Shown: positions 46,331 to 58,671, numbered from the stretch's first letter. The stretch: 64,000 nucleotides of DNA from Culex pipiens pallens (GCF_016801865.2 NC_068938.1:25560158-25624157), one strand, 5' to 3'. A program made the numbers and translations. The notes: a model not told the origin generated them from the sequence alone.

Positions 46331-47660
46331 AATCATGCGATTGAGTAACCAAAAGCATGCGAGTTATGCTAGTAAATCGCCCCCATCCCTGGTATTTCCT
46401 CAAGTTCAACAAACCACATCACAGATTTCCATAGGAGCTGCACTAAACTATTCCGAGATCCCCCCGAAAGTCCAGAACATCACCGAGATTTATTCCCCTT
46501 TATATTACGCTCCTGGTGTCCCCATCACTTCCCCCTGGTATACCGCCCTTCTGCTCACGAACATCTTCTTCAGATGTGTTTCCTTCTGCTGTACGGCGTA
46601 CACGGAGCGGAATGGTACGGTACGATATGGTTCTCCGAGGGTGGTCCTTTGTGTTATGCTCCCATTTCGGCCATAAAACCAACCATCAACGTGCATAACA
46701 TAGAGACCAAGCCGAGAGTTCTGAACAGCTTCTATAGCTGTGTCTTGCTGTAGTTTTAGTCGCTTCCTCTATAGAGTCTCCAGCTGATCCGAGCTCGCAC
46801 ACTCTCTCTCTCTCCCTCTAGAGGAATCCCGTCTCGGAAGAAATACCGAATCTGGGATAAGTAAATAGAATGGCTATGTGTTGGGGAACCGGAGGAACTA
46901 CGCCGATTAGTGTAATCCGGCTCGAGTAAGTGCAAACAATTGCCAAATACTGATTCACTGGACCGCGAACTAATGAATATAATACCCGCAAAGTTGTCTC
47001 CTACACACCATATCTTTGGCATCGCCACAACGTCGTCAGTTGCATAATGTCCCCAAACTCAACCCCTCGGGTGCCACAGATAAGCATATCATAATTCACG
47101 GAACTTCCACAAAGTCAACAGCGAAAAATTGTAACTCTAAACTTGTCCGACGACAACGGCAGAAGTACCAAGATGTTGCACCAGGGCAACCTCCTCCGAA
47201 CTGGACAGCAGCAACAGCAGTTATCCAAACTCGAACTCGGTTCGGCTCTTCCTGAACACCGAGTGAAACGTCTGCGGACAGCAGAAGGACGGACGGCAAT
47301 AAAAGAGACTTCTTTTCCACTATATTTGACATCTGCCGCTTCTGTTTCTGCTTCTGCCATGGTTCCGAAGTTGTTGCTGCTCATTTTCTTGTGTTGCTTG
47401 CCGTTTTTCCTCCGCAACCCAACCCACCCTGGTCTACCAGCGCTGTTGGTTGCGCCACACTTGCCATCTCACGACGAACGGCAGAACAGTTTGCCCTTTT
47501 TCGGTACGCCACTTTGGAAGCGCCGACGACCCCCCGACCCTGGAGGTTGGATAGCAAAGTGAAGAAAAAAAAACAAAGATTTTCTAGGCAGAACTACTGG
47601 CCTAGCCATAGCACATCAACTCGGGGGGTTCGTTTCTGTCAAGAAAAAAAGGGGTGACAC
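46331..47660. other. Unique DNA island, no supported gene
   Basis: Balanced composition with CT runs at 46800-46818 and a CAG-type run at 47205-47220. A short frame at 47359-47562 (67 codons) starts MVPKLLLLIFLCC, which resembles a signal peptide with a fair start context, but the remainder is Pro/Arg-rich and there is no homology cue. Possibly promoter and leader DNA. Confidence 0.35.
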
Positions 47661-48229
47661 TTTTGAAATCTCCCAAATGTACCATAATGTCACACTTCCT
47701 ATCCCTTGGCTTGAAGTTGGAATTGTTTGGTCTAATTGGTTAGAGTTTTCCATGATGAATAAGTCATTTTTTTACATGTTAAAAAGGTCAAAATAAAAAA
47801 AAAATCTATTCAAGAAGGTAACAAATAAAGGCCATAAAATACAAATTTAACCAATTTTAACCGCTCAAAGTACTAAGAACAGAGGCCACATTCAGCAATA
47901 GTCCTATGAAGATATTTTCTTGTGTTTTGTTATCCTTTTTCTTTTTATTTTTGTATTTTATAAGCTTTTGTGTTGTCTTTTTTTAATACTATTAGGCTTT
48001 AAGTTTTCATATATTTAGTCCCTTTGATTTGCTCGTGGCAATAAAACAAACATTAAATCCAATGTCAAACCAAATTTACAAAATATACATAGTTACAGTT
48101 ACGCTACCCAGAAAAAAATTAAAAATATCATCATATTTGAATTCATGAAAATATGTTTCCCTAATGTGTCAATATCTATTTACAATCTTTAGTCCAAATT
48201 TAAAATTTGGAACAAGCTTCAAAGAACTT
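47661..48229. other. AT-rich DNA, nothing recognised
   Basis: No feature. Confidence 0.4.
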
Positions 48230-48231
48230 TA

Positions 48232-49331
48232 TTAGAGAGCAATTCTGGTCCGATTTTCAATGTTAATACATGAAACATTCGTGAAATTTTCGGATCTTTT
48301 CGAAAAAAATATTTTGGGAAAAATTAAATCAAGACTAACATTTACAAAGGGCCAAACATTTAATATTACGCCCATTTAAAATGTTAGTCTTGATTTAATG
48401 TTTTTCAAAATATTTTTTTCGAAAAGATCGGAAAATTTCACGAATGATTCATGTATTAACATTGAAAATCGGACCATTAGTTGCTGAGATATCGACATTA
48501 GAAAATGGTTGGTTGTTTTGGTGAGACTTAGAAAACTTAAATTTTCGTGTTTCTTTTTCTTAAAGCGGCTGTATCTCAGCAACCCGAGGTCCAATCTTCA
48601 ATGTCTCTTAGACAATTTTATAGCAAATTTTCTGAACTCTTCAAAAAAAATATTTTTAGAAATGGTCACTCATGGTCACTATTTTAAAAAATCGAAAAAC
48701 TGCAAATATTTTGCTAAAATCAAACTTTCGGTGGCTATATCTTGAAAACGAAGCCCTTTATCAAAAAAATTGTAAAGTAGTTTTCGATTGCAAATTCAAT
48801 TTTGCATAAAAAATTGATTTCAAATTTGTTTTTGCATGAAATTTGGATTTTTTTCCAAAAATCACTATTTTTCAAAAAATCATAACTTGGCGGCAGATTT
48901 TTTGACCATGTTTCTCTATAGCTCAAAAGTTGCGGATTTTAGTTCCCTAAAACATATCAAAAAATCTCGAACATCAAAAAATACGTATTTTGGGAAATTG
49001 AGTTTTAGTGAAAAAAAAGTTAATAAAAAAATCTGCAAATTTTTTTTTCCGTGTACCTATTTTTTTATCAATTGTCCTCAACAATACCTACAACTTTGCC
49101 GAAGACACCAAATTGATCAGAAAATTCACTCAAAAGTTACAGCTGTTTGAATATTTACATACCATTTTTGTATGGACAGCAGCCAAAATTGTATGGTGAC
49201 TTGTATGGGTGAACCAATGACACAAAATAGCTTATTTGATCATAGGGAAGGCCCCCACAAAGTTTGAGTCAAATCAAAAAATACAAAAAATAAAAATGGT
49301 CGAAATCGGCCGATTTTGTAGAGAGTTGCTC
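48232..49331 (+). mobile_element. Family F foldback, left arm mostly missing
   Basis: The centre of symmetry is near 48350 (gactaacat...atgttagtc). Only about 100 bp of left arm remain, whereas the right arm runs the full 0.95 kb to the terminus ttgtagagagttgctc. It is the complementary case to the 29719 copy, which keeps the left arm. The right arm carries 'gagatatcgacattagaaaatgg', 'tttgccgaagacacc', 'gacagcagccaaaattg' and 'catagggaaggccccc'. Confidence 0.75.
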
Positions 49332-50763
49332 TAGATTTAAAAAAAGAAGTTCTCAAGAGTTTATCAAATTATTTCCTGATTTTTTAATTTGTATTTTTTT
49401 TATTTGGATGAAACTTTGTCAAAAATGTCAAATGCTAAAAAGCTATTTTGCAAAATTAGTAAATATATGATTTTTATTAAAAACCCAGTCGAAAATAACT
49501 TTACCGAGAAGAAATTCGGAAATTTCTACATTCCTTTTTTAAATACATTATAAAGCAGGCCTGCCCAACGTCCGGCCCGTAAAGCCATTTCAACCGTCCC
49601 GCGACGGCTTTTCAAAATTATTTGTATTATTTGTATTATTTGAATTTTGCCTTTGTTTTTTCAAAATCTAACATTCTTCATAATTGAAATCATTTCTTAT
49701 GATTTCTATATTAAATATTAAACTGAAAAATGGCACAGAAAAACTAAACTATCCGATTCGTTTGAATGTAAAATATAAATAAAAAATTGATTTTTTGTCA
49801 AAAATTTATAAAGACACACTAAACTTTTTTCAGTTTTTACTGTGTTTACTACAAATTGATGCATCTCTGTTTTGAATAACATGATTAAAATTTATTTTTT
49901 AATAAATGAATAAGCAAATAATAATGGAATTTTTAAGAACAACTTTTAAAAGCAAATTATTCATACTGAAAAGAAAGATCACTGCAAATATTTATGAGCA
50001 AAATAATATCAAAATGAGTCAAGAAATCAGGGAACAAAACTTTATTATGGAAAATAACGAATTTTAAACTATTCAATTTTGTTATATTTTGTTATAAATT
50101 TGAACAACAACGTAAAAAGTGTTTTTTTATGTAAGGAGATTTGAATCCAAATTTTGTGCTAAAATTTTTTATCATGCCTCATTGATTTTTGAAATATATA
50201 GTTGTGTTGAAGAAATTAAGCTTTTAAAAAATTTGCAGCGATCAATTGATTTTTGATATATTTTTTATAGTCAATGATATTAAAACACATTTTTTACAGT
50301 TATTTTTGGTTTTCTTTCCAAAAACCAGGAAGCTTATTTGCAATACTAGTTTATTTATTTGTTTACTTCAAAAGAACCTTTTCAAAATTATATTATGAAA
50401 AAATATTGTCGTCTTTTTCAACTTTTGTCAAACATTAGTTCCATGCACGGTAAGAATTGTGCAATTTCAAAAGGTTGAATGTAACCACTTTTAATTTGTA
50501 CCTTAATTTAGACTGAAGTGACATTACACCAGAAAAGCTGTAAAATTACACATTTTTCTGACATAAAAGATGTACCGCTAGCCAGATGTTATGTTACCAT
50601 GATTTTTTTACTGTGTACTTTGTAACATTCAACTGACAATATCTTTAAATTTATAGGCTCGATTTTCAATGTTAAAAATAGATATTTTGAGAAATTTTCT
50701 GATCTTTTCAATAAAAATAAATTCATTTTTTTTAAATTAAGCATAATTTTTTTTAATGTTCTA
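49332..50763. other. AT-rich DNA with an hAT-like terminus
   Basis: CAGGCCTGCCCAACGTCCGG at 49556 continues into 'cccgtaaagcc', resembling ends of hAT-superfamily elements (CAGG...GGCCCG). No matching opposite end was found. A TGTAA/TTACA block lies at 50455-50590. No gene. Confidence 0.45.
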
Positions 50764-50918
50764 CACAGCAAAAAATCCGATGGTAAAATCGCATGCAAAA
50801 GCATGCACATCACCTTTGTGAGAAAAAGCATGTAATATTTTATGAGAAAACGTGTACACAAAAAGCATGAACCGAAGAAAAACAAATCAGGTCTGCTCAC
50901 CCCAAAAATAACATCAAT

Positions 50919-50980
50919 CCGGCGAGAGTCATATTTAGATTACCAAGTCCGCGCCTCAACCCACTCGGCTATTTCTCCGC
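50919..50980 (-). ncRNA. tRNA-like segment, left arm
   Basis: The minus strand reads aatagccgagtgggttgagg, a good class II (Ser/Leu) A box, then gcggacttggtaatc. The outer bases gcgga and tcgccgg partly pair as an acceptor stem. The B box is lost (tgactctcgccgg). Not a functional tRNA. Confidence 0.5.
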
Positions 50981-51103
50981 TGTCAAAATAATTGGATCTT
51001 CACCGATGTAGCTGTAGGTTCCCCATACATCGTATGCAGTTAACACAGTATACGACGTACGGAAACCTACTATTACATTGGCATTGATCCGACTATTTTC
51101 ATA

Positions 51104-51165
51104 GCGGCGAGATAGCTGAATGGGTTGGGGTGCGGACTTGGTAATCTGAATATGACTCTCGCCGA
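51104..51165 (+). ncRNA. tRNA-like segment, right arm
   Basis: Mirror copy of the 50919 segment: gcggcgagatagctgaatgg, ggtgcggacttggtaatctg, then ctctcgccg. Six bases pair perfectly as a stem (cggcga with tcgccg). About ten substitutions separate the two arms. Confidence 0.5.
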
Positions 51166-51413
51166 ATTGATGTTATTTTTGGGGTGAGCAGACCTGATTT
51201 TTTTCTTCGGTACATGCTTTTTGTGTACACGTTTTCTCATACAATATTACATGCTTTTTCTCACAAAGGTGATGTGCATGCTTTTGCATGCGATTTTACA
51301 CAGAAATTTTTTGCTGTGTACAATATAATTTTTTTTATTACATTTTTCAGACCAAATTTTAAGATTTACTGCTAAGAACTAGGCTCAAAAGCATTTTACT
51401 TCGATGCAGTGAT

Positions 51414-51645
51414 GCCGATGCAAATATTTTTCAAAGTTTTTGTCCCTCGGCTCTCCAAATGTTTATTCAATGACTTCAAACATGTTAAAAATGATTATAA
51501 ACGCAGAGGAATTCAATTAAAATTATTTTCAGTCGATTGCGCTTAAAATTACATTGAAATTTTTAAGTTTTTTGAAAAAAATATTATTGTCCTAGATTTT
51601 TCGGACCGGAAAGACAAAAAACTTTGAAAAATATTTGCAACAGCC
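51414..51645. mobile_element. Short family G element
   Basis: Ends are gccgatgcaaatatttttca and its complement, ...tgaaaaatatttgcaacagcc. At 232 bp it is about half the 39791 copy, with the middle deleted. Shares 'catgttaaaaatgattataaacgcag'. Confidence 0.75.
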
Positions 51646-52285
51646 TGAATGCCTGATATAAACTTCTTTTCATTTGTGTACTACAGAAATCATAACAATA
51701 ATTTTTTTGTTTAAAAAAGGTTAAAAAGGGCCACTCTTCGACAAAATTTAAGAATTCCAAATTTCCCATTGGAATCTCACTCTTGACAAAAAAAAACTAC
51801 TCCGTTAACATAACCTTCTGGAAAAAATTTAAAATTTTGCCATTCCATACACTTTAACCAAAATTGGCATTCAAACTTCAAGTCTTTTCAGCGATCCCTA
51901 AACCAAATTTGATTTGGTTCAAAATTTCCAACATTTTCGATTTTTTTTGTCACCCAATTGTCCATTTGTCCAATAATTCTACACGTGATTTAGAGATCGT
52001 CCCACTTCGTAGCGTAAAAAGCATGAAAATAAAATCTTGAAAAAACAATAGTTTGTTATAAAATCTTTGAAGTAAAATTTATCGCAGTAAAACCAATTTC
52101 AAGTGAATATATGAATACAGTTATTTTTGAGTCAATGAAGTGAGAGTTCAATTTAAAAAGATTACTGAAGCTGTATTTTTTTTTTGATTCCTCAAACCAA
52201 TTAAATGACAGTCACAAAAGTCACATGATTAGAACTGTTAGTTCTAGCTAAATTCACGACATTAAAAAACAAACAAACTTCCCAC
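51646..52285. other. AT-rich DNA, nothing recognised
   Basis: No feature. Confidence 0.4.
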
Positions 52286-54458
52286 TCAGGTGAACACTCC
52301 AAGCTGCGGGTTCGTCAGGTCCCTCGACATCACTATAACAAAGCCAAAACCAAAAGAAAAAGGGGTTCAACCAAGTGTGACCCATTCGTCGGCCGTCCCC
52401 CCTGCCATCGTATCGTGTCCCACACCGCCTGATACCAATTTCGGAGAATTCTTTTCCACGACCTTATTATAAACCTGGCGCTGCGCTATAGTCTATAGTT
52501 AGAAAAGTGCGACGTTTCTGATGATGATTTCCCCCCTCTTTTTTCTGGTTTCTTGTTGTTATGGTCGTAGATTTGTTTTCAAAAAAAGACCCACGACGAC
52601 GAACGAGAAACTGGTCCGATATCTGATAAAACTTGCATGGTAGTGTATACCCGAGTATGTGTTTGTCTGCCTAAAACGAACAAAAACAACCATCGGAATG
52701 CTTTATTTCCTTTATCAATTTGATCCAAAAATAATCACAATAGGATTGCGTTCCGTCGAAGGAGAACGTTCTCGCGAGGGGTTCGCGCGATGATAAAGGA
52801 ACGAATAATCAGCCAAAGAAAAACGAGAGCAAAAGCATGGACAAAAGGGGTCTCGACTCGACCTCCGGGTATCGAATCGAGCTTAGAACGCGCAGAACCA
52901 GCTAAGAAGAGGAAGAGGTGTGCCCCTGCGATTACGGCGCAAGGAGCGAACCCTAAATCGAACTCACGGTAGAACGTGTATAGAAGATACGGTGGATATA
53001 ACAAGTAAATCGCCACGAATTTGACAGTGAAGGTTGCAAGATTTTGGATGAATTATTAGGTAGTTCGTAAAAAGTGATGCAATAAAGAATCGGATTCTTG
53101 AGATTTGAAAAATTTGAAGCAAATGACAATAGGGAGTAATTGTCATTGTGTTAAGCTATTCATCCCGCTCACATTCAATTTAAACTCATACGGACTAACC
53201 AAATCCTCAGACATCATTGACAGCTGAACTGACACCCAAAGATCTTTTAATGTCAGTTTACAGAAATTGCTGACATTTGACAAAACGCGAGAGTCAGCTA
53301 TCATTATCGACACGATTTTTTAATGTTCACTGACAGCACCGGTCATGATCGTCATTTCGATGTGGCCTTCGTTTGATACACACGAAGTTTGCGCGAGAGA
53401 ATGCCGATGACACGACGACACAGGCTCTTTCTCTTTCTCTCTCTTCCCTGCTCTTTTTTGCTTGTGCGGGTAAGAGTGGCGACAGCAGTCATTTGAATGC
53501 AGTCATGGGCCAAGTGATTGGAGTTTCGGTGGAATTCAAAAGAACGAACTCTGCGCGATTTAAAGAGGTGGTGACTGTTTGAGTGCTATGAAAGTATTTT
53601 TGATAATAATCTTCCATACGAGTGAAATATTCTAAAACATTCTCCCTACCCTGCTAATCACCATCGCCTAAGGGGAGAGAGACCCCTAAAAAGCAATATC
53701 TGCGAGTGTGTGTAAAAAGTGCAAATGAAAAAAAAACGCCAAAGCACGGTGTGGTCTTAACGCAAATAAGCGAAACAAAACAAGTACAGGTCAGACAGGA
53801 AAATCTCGATCGTGATATTTGATATCCGCGCGGTGTCTAAGTATGTGTTGGAGCGTCTTATCTTTGCCTCCGTTCTCCTAGGGGCACAAACCAATTTAAT
53901 CGCGTTGTATTGGTTTTAGCAAGTTTAAAACCTCGCGAAAAATCGCCGTAATGCACTTTGGCAGCCAAGATTGGACAGATTTTCAGCTTCACCCCAACTG
54001 CTCTCGATAGCCGATAGTAATTGCGTTTGGCTCGGACACCATGTGGACTCGGACCAATCGCCCGTGGGGTGGGATGGATACATTGTGGCACATTGTGCCC
54101 GATTTGTGCGCGCATTCGCCAGCTGACGAAGTTTTTCGAGTCGAGACGAGGAGGCTCTCAAGTTGTTACGAAATTCTCACGAGGTTTTGCTTACCCCCCG
54201 AGCGATCTTGGGTTGTATAACGCGAGCGCGGTTGAACATTTTTCGGAGGTTTGTTTTTATTCTTCAATCGAAAAAGCTTCATCGCCGAGGAGAGAAGAGT
54301 ACCCACTAACCCATTCAAGTGTGTAATAGACTTTGATGAGGAAATCTCTAGGAAAACGAGATGATTCCTTGATATGAAAGCGGTTTTGCATTTTCAGACA
54401 AATTTTTTTTACAATTTTTCAAAACTTCCATGGAATGTCAAATAATAAGAACGAAGGT
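52286..54458. other. Unique DNA island, no supported gene
   Basis: Balanced composition. An acceptor-like aacttcccactcag at 52276-52289 precedes a 60-codon frame without motifs. A pyrimidine tract at 53427-53455 lies before gcttgtgcgg|gtaaga, which could be a short exon edge but cannot be confirmed. Frames around 53860-54330 overlap on both strands without motifs. Confidence 0.35.
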
Positions 54459-55175
54459 GAGCAATTCTCTACCAAAACCGGAAATGGATTTTATTTGTAT
54501 TTTTTGATTTGGCTCAAACTTTGTGGGGGCCTTCCCTGTGACCAAATAAGCTGTTTTGTGTCATTGGTTCACCCATACAAGTCTCCATACAATTTTGGCT
54601 GCTGTCCATACAAAAATGGTATGTAAATATTCAAACAGCTGTAACTTTTGAGTGAATTTTCTGATCAATTTGGTGTCTTCGGCAAAGTTGTAGGTATTGT
54701 TGAGGACAATTGAGAAAAAAATATGTACACGGAATAAAATTTGCAGATTTTTTTATCAACTTTTTTTTCACTTAAACTCAATTTCCCAAAATACGTATTT
54801 TTTGATTTTCGAGATGTTTTGATATGTTTTAGGGGACTAAAATCCGCAACTTTTGAGCTATAGAGAAACATGGTCAAAAAATCTGCCGCCAAGTTATGAA
54901 TTTTTGAAAAAATAGTTATTTTTGGAAAAAATCCAAATTTCATGCAAAAACAAATTTGAAATCAATTTTTAATGCAAAATTGAATTTGCAATCGAAAAGT
55001 ACTTTACAGATTTTTTGATAAAGGGCTCCGTTTTCAAGATATAGCCACCGAAAGTTTGATTTTAGCGAAATATTTGCAGTTTTCCGATTTTTAAAAATAG
55101 TGACCATGAATGACCATTTCTAAAAATAGTTTTTTGAAAAGTTCAGAAAATTTTCTATAAAATTGTCTAAGAGTC
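54459..55175 (+). mobile_element. Family F left arm
   Basis: Starts gagcaattctctaccaaaac and runs through 'gggggccttccctgtgacc', 'ttggctgctgtccatac', 'ttggtgtcttcggcaaagttg', 'ttttaggggactaaaatccgc' and 'gcaatcgaaaagtac' to 'aaaattgtctaagag'. The centre and right arm are absent. Confidence 0.72.
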
Positions 55176-55962
55176 TCTGTCATTATTTAAATACAGCATT
55201 TGCAGTGAAATAAATTCTTGAAAACTTAAAAAAAAACATCGATAACTCATGAAGGTAACTAAAATTACGCATTTTTTCGAGATTTTCAATTTTGTTACGA
55301 TTTTACAGAAATAAATTCGAACATGAAAAAAATACATTTCTAGAAATTTTCATTTGACTTTTTATAGCTGAAAGTTAAATTCCCTAAATACTTCTTTTTT
55401 TAAATTTCGACTAAAATAGGCATCTTTTGCGCTACAGTTTAGGCTGGTGCCAAATATGAAACCAGAGTTATGATTCGCGTTGAAAAAAAAATAATCAAAA
55501 ATATTTTCAAGCAAAAAATTCAAAATCATTTAAGGATTCAAAATCAAGTTGTGTATCAAAAATGATTTTACAGATTTTTTGATAATTCACTCTGTTTTCC
55601 AGTAAATTTTAAGGTTTTTTTTAAATGATAAGTTTTTTACCACTTAAAAATACTTTATGAAGGAAAAGCATAAATCTGGAGCTTTTTTAAAGGTCCAATA
55701 TTTTTTTTTGCTTCCTGAGAGTATTTGAAACAACAACTGCACTCCACTTGTTTTAAGATTTAATTGTTTCATTTTAAGAATTTTCATTCAAATTTGTCTT
55801 GTTTTGTTTTTTTTCTGATATTATGTAGGTTTTTTGATTTTCTCCTATCATCACCTTTTTCTCTTTTGTTTTTTTTTCACATTTTTACAGTCACTTTTTA
55901 AATTTGTTGCTTGATTATCTTGAATAGAATGCTATCATTATCATTTGTATTGTTAAAAATGC
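55176..55962. other. AT-rich DNA with repeat remnants
   Basis: 'tttaggctggtgccaaatatg' at 55438 resembles phrases at 8670 and 60170; 'atctggagcttttttaaaggtcc' at 55674 resembles an H end. No gene. Confidence 0.4.
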
Positions 55963-55966
55963 TTAA

Positions 55967-56664
55967 GGGATTACATACATGTAAATCGGAAAAAAATTCA
56001 GAGGTTGGTTTGAGCACACGTTTAAACTTTTTTTTAAATCTGTTTTAAGGGCATTAAAATATACATTTTCATATATCAATAAAATAAATTTGAACACATT
56101 TGGTTGTATATTTGCCGAGATATAGCTATTTGAAGTTAGCAGTTTCAAATAACGGGTGCCACGATATCTCAACACTGCTTTGACCAAAACGGCTCAAAAT
56201 TTTGGTGAAGACTCGTTAAACCGGTCCTGTGTGCATGACGAAGGCCGATTTAAAAAAAGTTTATTTAAAAAAAGATAAAAATATTTTTGTGTTTTTCATA
56301 TAAAAATTCGTCAGTTTTTGATTTTTGTATTTTTTTTTAAAACTAAATTTCAAAATCGGGCTTCGTCATGCACACGGAATATGTCTTGAGAGTCTTTACC
56401 CCAAATTTCAGCCAATTTGGTCCATCCCATCTCGAGATATCGTGGCACCCGGAAATCAACTCGGTGTTCCGAGAAAAACGCTCACAAAGTTTGACAGTCC
56501 GCTTTGCACATGGCAAAAGTTTAAACTTAAATCGTCTTCTACTCACTTAAATCATGACATATCTCCATGAAACTTTCAGGAGTGATTGGAATTCATCTTT
56601 GTGAAGGATTTAATAAATATTCGGAATTATGAAATATTGAGATTTTCTACATGTATGTAACCCC
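55967..56664. mobile_element. TTAA-flanked foldback element
   Basis: GGGATTACATACATGTA at the left and its complement (one mismatch) at the right are bounded by TTAA on both sides (55963-55966, 56665-56668). Longer inner arms pair, for example 'cgtgtgcatgacgaa' type phrases (56227, 56363) and 'ccacgatatctc' with 'gagatatcgtgg'. It is 698 bp without a transposase. TTAA target duplication and GGG/CCC ends point to the piggyBac superfamily. Confidence 0.85.
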
Positions 56665-56668
56665 TTAA

Positions 56669-56890
56669 AGGCATAGTCCAGGACAATCCAAAAATTACTG
56701 CACTTTCACTTAACAACTAGTAAATTTTATTAAAAACACAGCCCTGAAAAAAATCTTCATTTCAATACTTTATAAATATCAAAAAAAAATTGACAAATGG
56801 ATTTTTAACAATGTTTTAGAGGTGGGGTTGGATTGTAGAGAGTTTATTTATTTAGACTTTTAGAAAATTAAACATAATAATTCATATTAA
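56669..56890. other. AT-rich DNA, nothing recognised
   Basis: No feature. Confidence 0.4.
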
Positions 56891-57850
56891 TTTACAAAAC
56901 GCCTTTCTAGAGAACTGTAACACGCGCAACTCTAGTATTATATGCTAATGTGCGGTGTAGAGAGAACTGACGTCAAATGGTAGAAAATTAAACAAGAGAA
57001 AAAAAAACTTGAATCGTTATCAAAACCCACGAACGCGATATTATTCCACTCAAGCACGAACCAACGCTCGATGATGACTCATCAATCCCAGCACGACGAC
57101 GCGATCGACGGCCATTCCCACCGCACGAACCCGTCTCGATTCGAGCTCTCACACACAGAGCTTCGGGCATCTTATCTTTCCTGCTCGATCCGGCTCTCGA
57201 TCGCGGCCGTCATCGTGCGCGATCGTTCGAAAGTAAGATAAACAAGATTAAACAAGCAGCGGGCGCGAAATCAAACGATTCGCGCGCGATCGTTAGTGTG
57301 CGTGCGGCTTAAATCGCAACTAGCTTAAACGCGCACGCACACACGCACAAGATCGCGATCGTCGAGATAAATCACCGAAATCTGAAAGATCGACCGTCGT
57401 CGTAGGTGATCATCGCCGCCGTCATTGTCTCACGCGCGGATCACGCAAACCAACGCACAGCATCCGGCGATCACAACTACAGTCGCAAGTTTTACGACGC
57501 ACCGCGACGCGATCACGGCTTTTGTTAGTTTTATTTTTATTTATTATTTCATTGTTTGTTTTATCAATTCCCTTGGCGCGTGTTAGTGCGATGTGTAGTA
57601 GTTGTGCGCAAGGTTTATACTTTCTCTCTCGTTCTTTAGTCTAACCAATACTTGGACAGGCTTGATCGTTAAATAAAAACACAGAAAAGGGAGCGTGCAT
57701 TGCTACTAACCCACGATTAATGCGTGTGGGGGAGCTTATAAAACCTTTTTTCGAGGGTGTCTTTGTCGATATCTTGTCAATAGAATCTGCAGATCTTAAG
57801 TTTAATCTAAGAAAATCATTGAGGACTCTGTAAAATCAATAACACTATTC
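56891..57850. promoter_or_regulatory. CpG-rich island, candidate promoter or enhancer
   Basis: Between 57020 and 57500 the DNA is dense in CG dinucleotides and CGATCG/GATC words, unlike its AT-rich neighbours, and has several GATA-type words (cttatctttc at 57170, aagtaagataa at 57232, gagataaatc at 57364). No coding frame with protein features is present. A regulatory role is inferred from composition and isolation among repeats; no TATA box or start site could be assigned. Confidence 0.3.
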
Positions 57851-57854
57851 CGTT

Positions 57855-58612
57855 TTGCCTTCCTCACCTCACTGAGGAAAGGCTATAAAATCACTCGAAA
57901 AATGAACTTCTTTATTTGACCTCGTAGACCCACCTTCACGTATACCTATCGACTCAGAATCAAATTCTGAACAAATGTCTGTGCGTGTGTCTGGATGTGA
58001 GTCCGTGCACCGAAAAATATGCACACGATTATCTCCGGACTGGCTGAACCGATTTGGACCGTTTTGGTCTCATTCGATCCGTCTTGGGATCCCACATGAC
58101 CCTAGTTAATATTATGAAGTTTGGAAAAGTACTTCAAAAGTTATGCTAAAAAAACGATTTGGCTAGAGTTTGAAATATTGTAAAAAAGGGTGTTTTTTGT
58201 AGGAAAACCCGTCATGCTATACATTGTTAGAAAGGTATTTGAAAGACCTTTCCAACGCGTCCAAAAGATTGAAGATCTGACAACCTCATCAAAAGTTATG
58301 AGCACTTAAGTGTTATTTATACACTTTTTTGAGGCCGGATCTATAATATTTTGATGAAAAAGTTGTTTGGATCTATCCATCGTTGGATAGGTAATCAAAA
58401 GACCTTTCCAACAAGCCCAAAAGATTGAAGATCTGACAAGCCTATCAAAAGTTATAAGTACTTTAGTGTTTTTAATACATTTTTTTTAGAACGGATCTCA
58501 GATATTTTGATAAAAATAAGTATTATTTATACAATTTTTTGAGGCTGTGTGGTATATTCACTTTATGAATGCGAGGAAGGCACCAACCACCTAAAGGTGG
58601 ATTAAGTAACGT
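57855..58612. mobile_element. Abundant culicine-type element with GCCTTCCTC/GAGGAAGGC ends
   Basis: Begins tgccttcctcacctcactga, whose 'cctcac..gaggaaaggc' hairpin is immediately visible, and ends gaatgcgaggaaggcaccaa with a small hairpin, ccacctaaaggtgg. An internal domain of 156 bp is present twice ('gacctttccaac' at 58245 and 58401, each followed by 'aaaagattgaagatctgacaa'). Sequence of this kind is familiar from culicine genomes (recognised from memory). Non-coding. Confidence 0.75.
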
Positions 58613-58671
58613 TTTTAGTATGCTTCCGATACACTTGATTTCATTTAGGCAATCTCCAATTAGTGACATTT

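Larger units (their letters stand above)
50764..51318. mobile_element. 555-bp palindromic family A element with mirrored tRNA-like arms
   Basis: Bounded by TA and by CACAGCAAAAAAT ends. Each arm of about 240 bp carries, from the outside in, 'aaaatcgcatgcaaaagcatg', 'cacctttgtgagaaaaagcatg', 'gagaaaacgtgtacac', 'gtctgctcacccc' and a tRNA-like segment. The centre is around 51035-51060. It shares only its outer 50 bp with the single-cassette A elements, so it is a distinct subfamily. Confidence 0.88.

Noticed and set aside
47359..47562. 67-codon frame with a signal-peptide-like start
   Set aside because: Only the first 17 residues look meaningful; the rest is Pro/Arg-rich and there is no splice or homology support.
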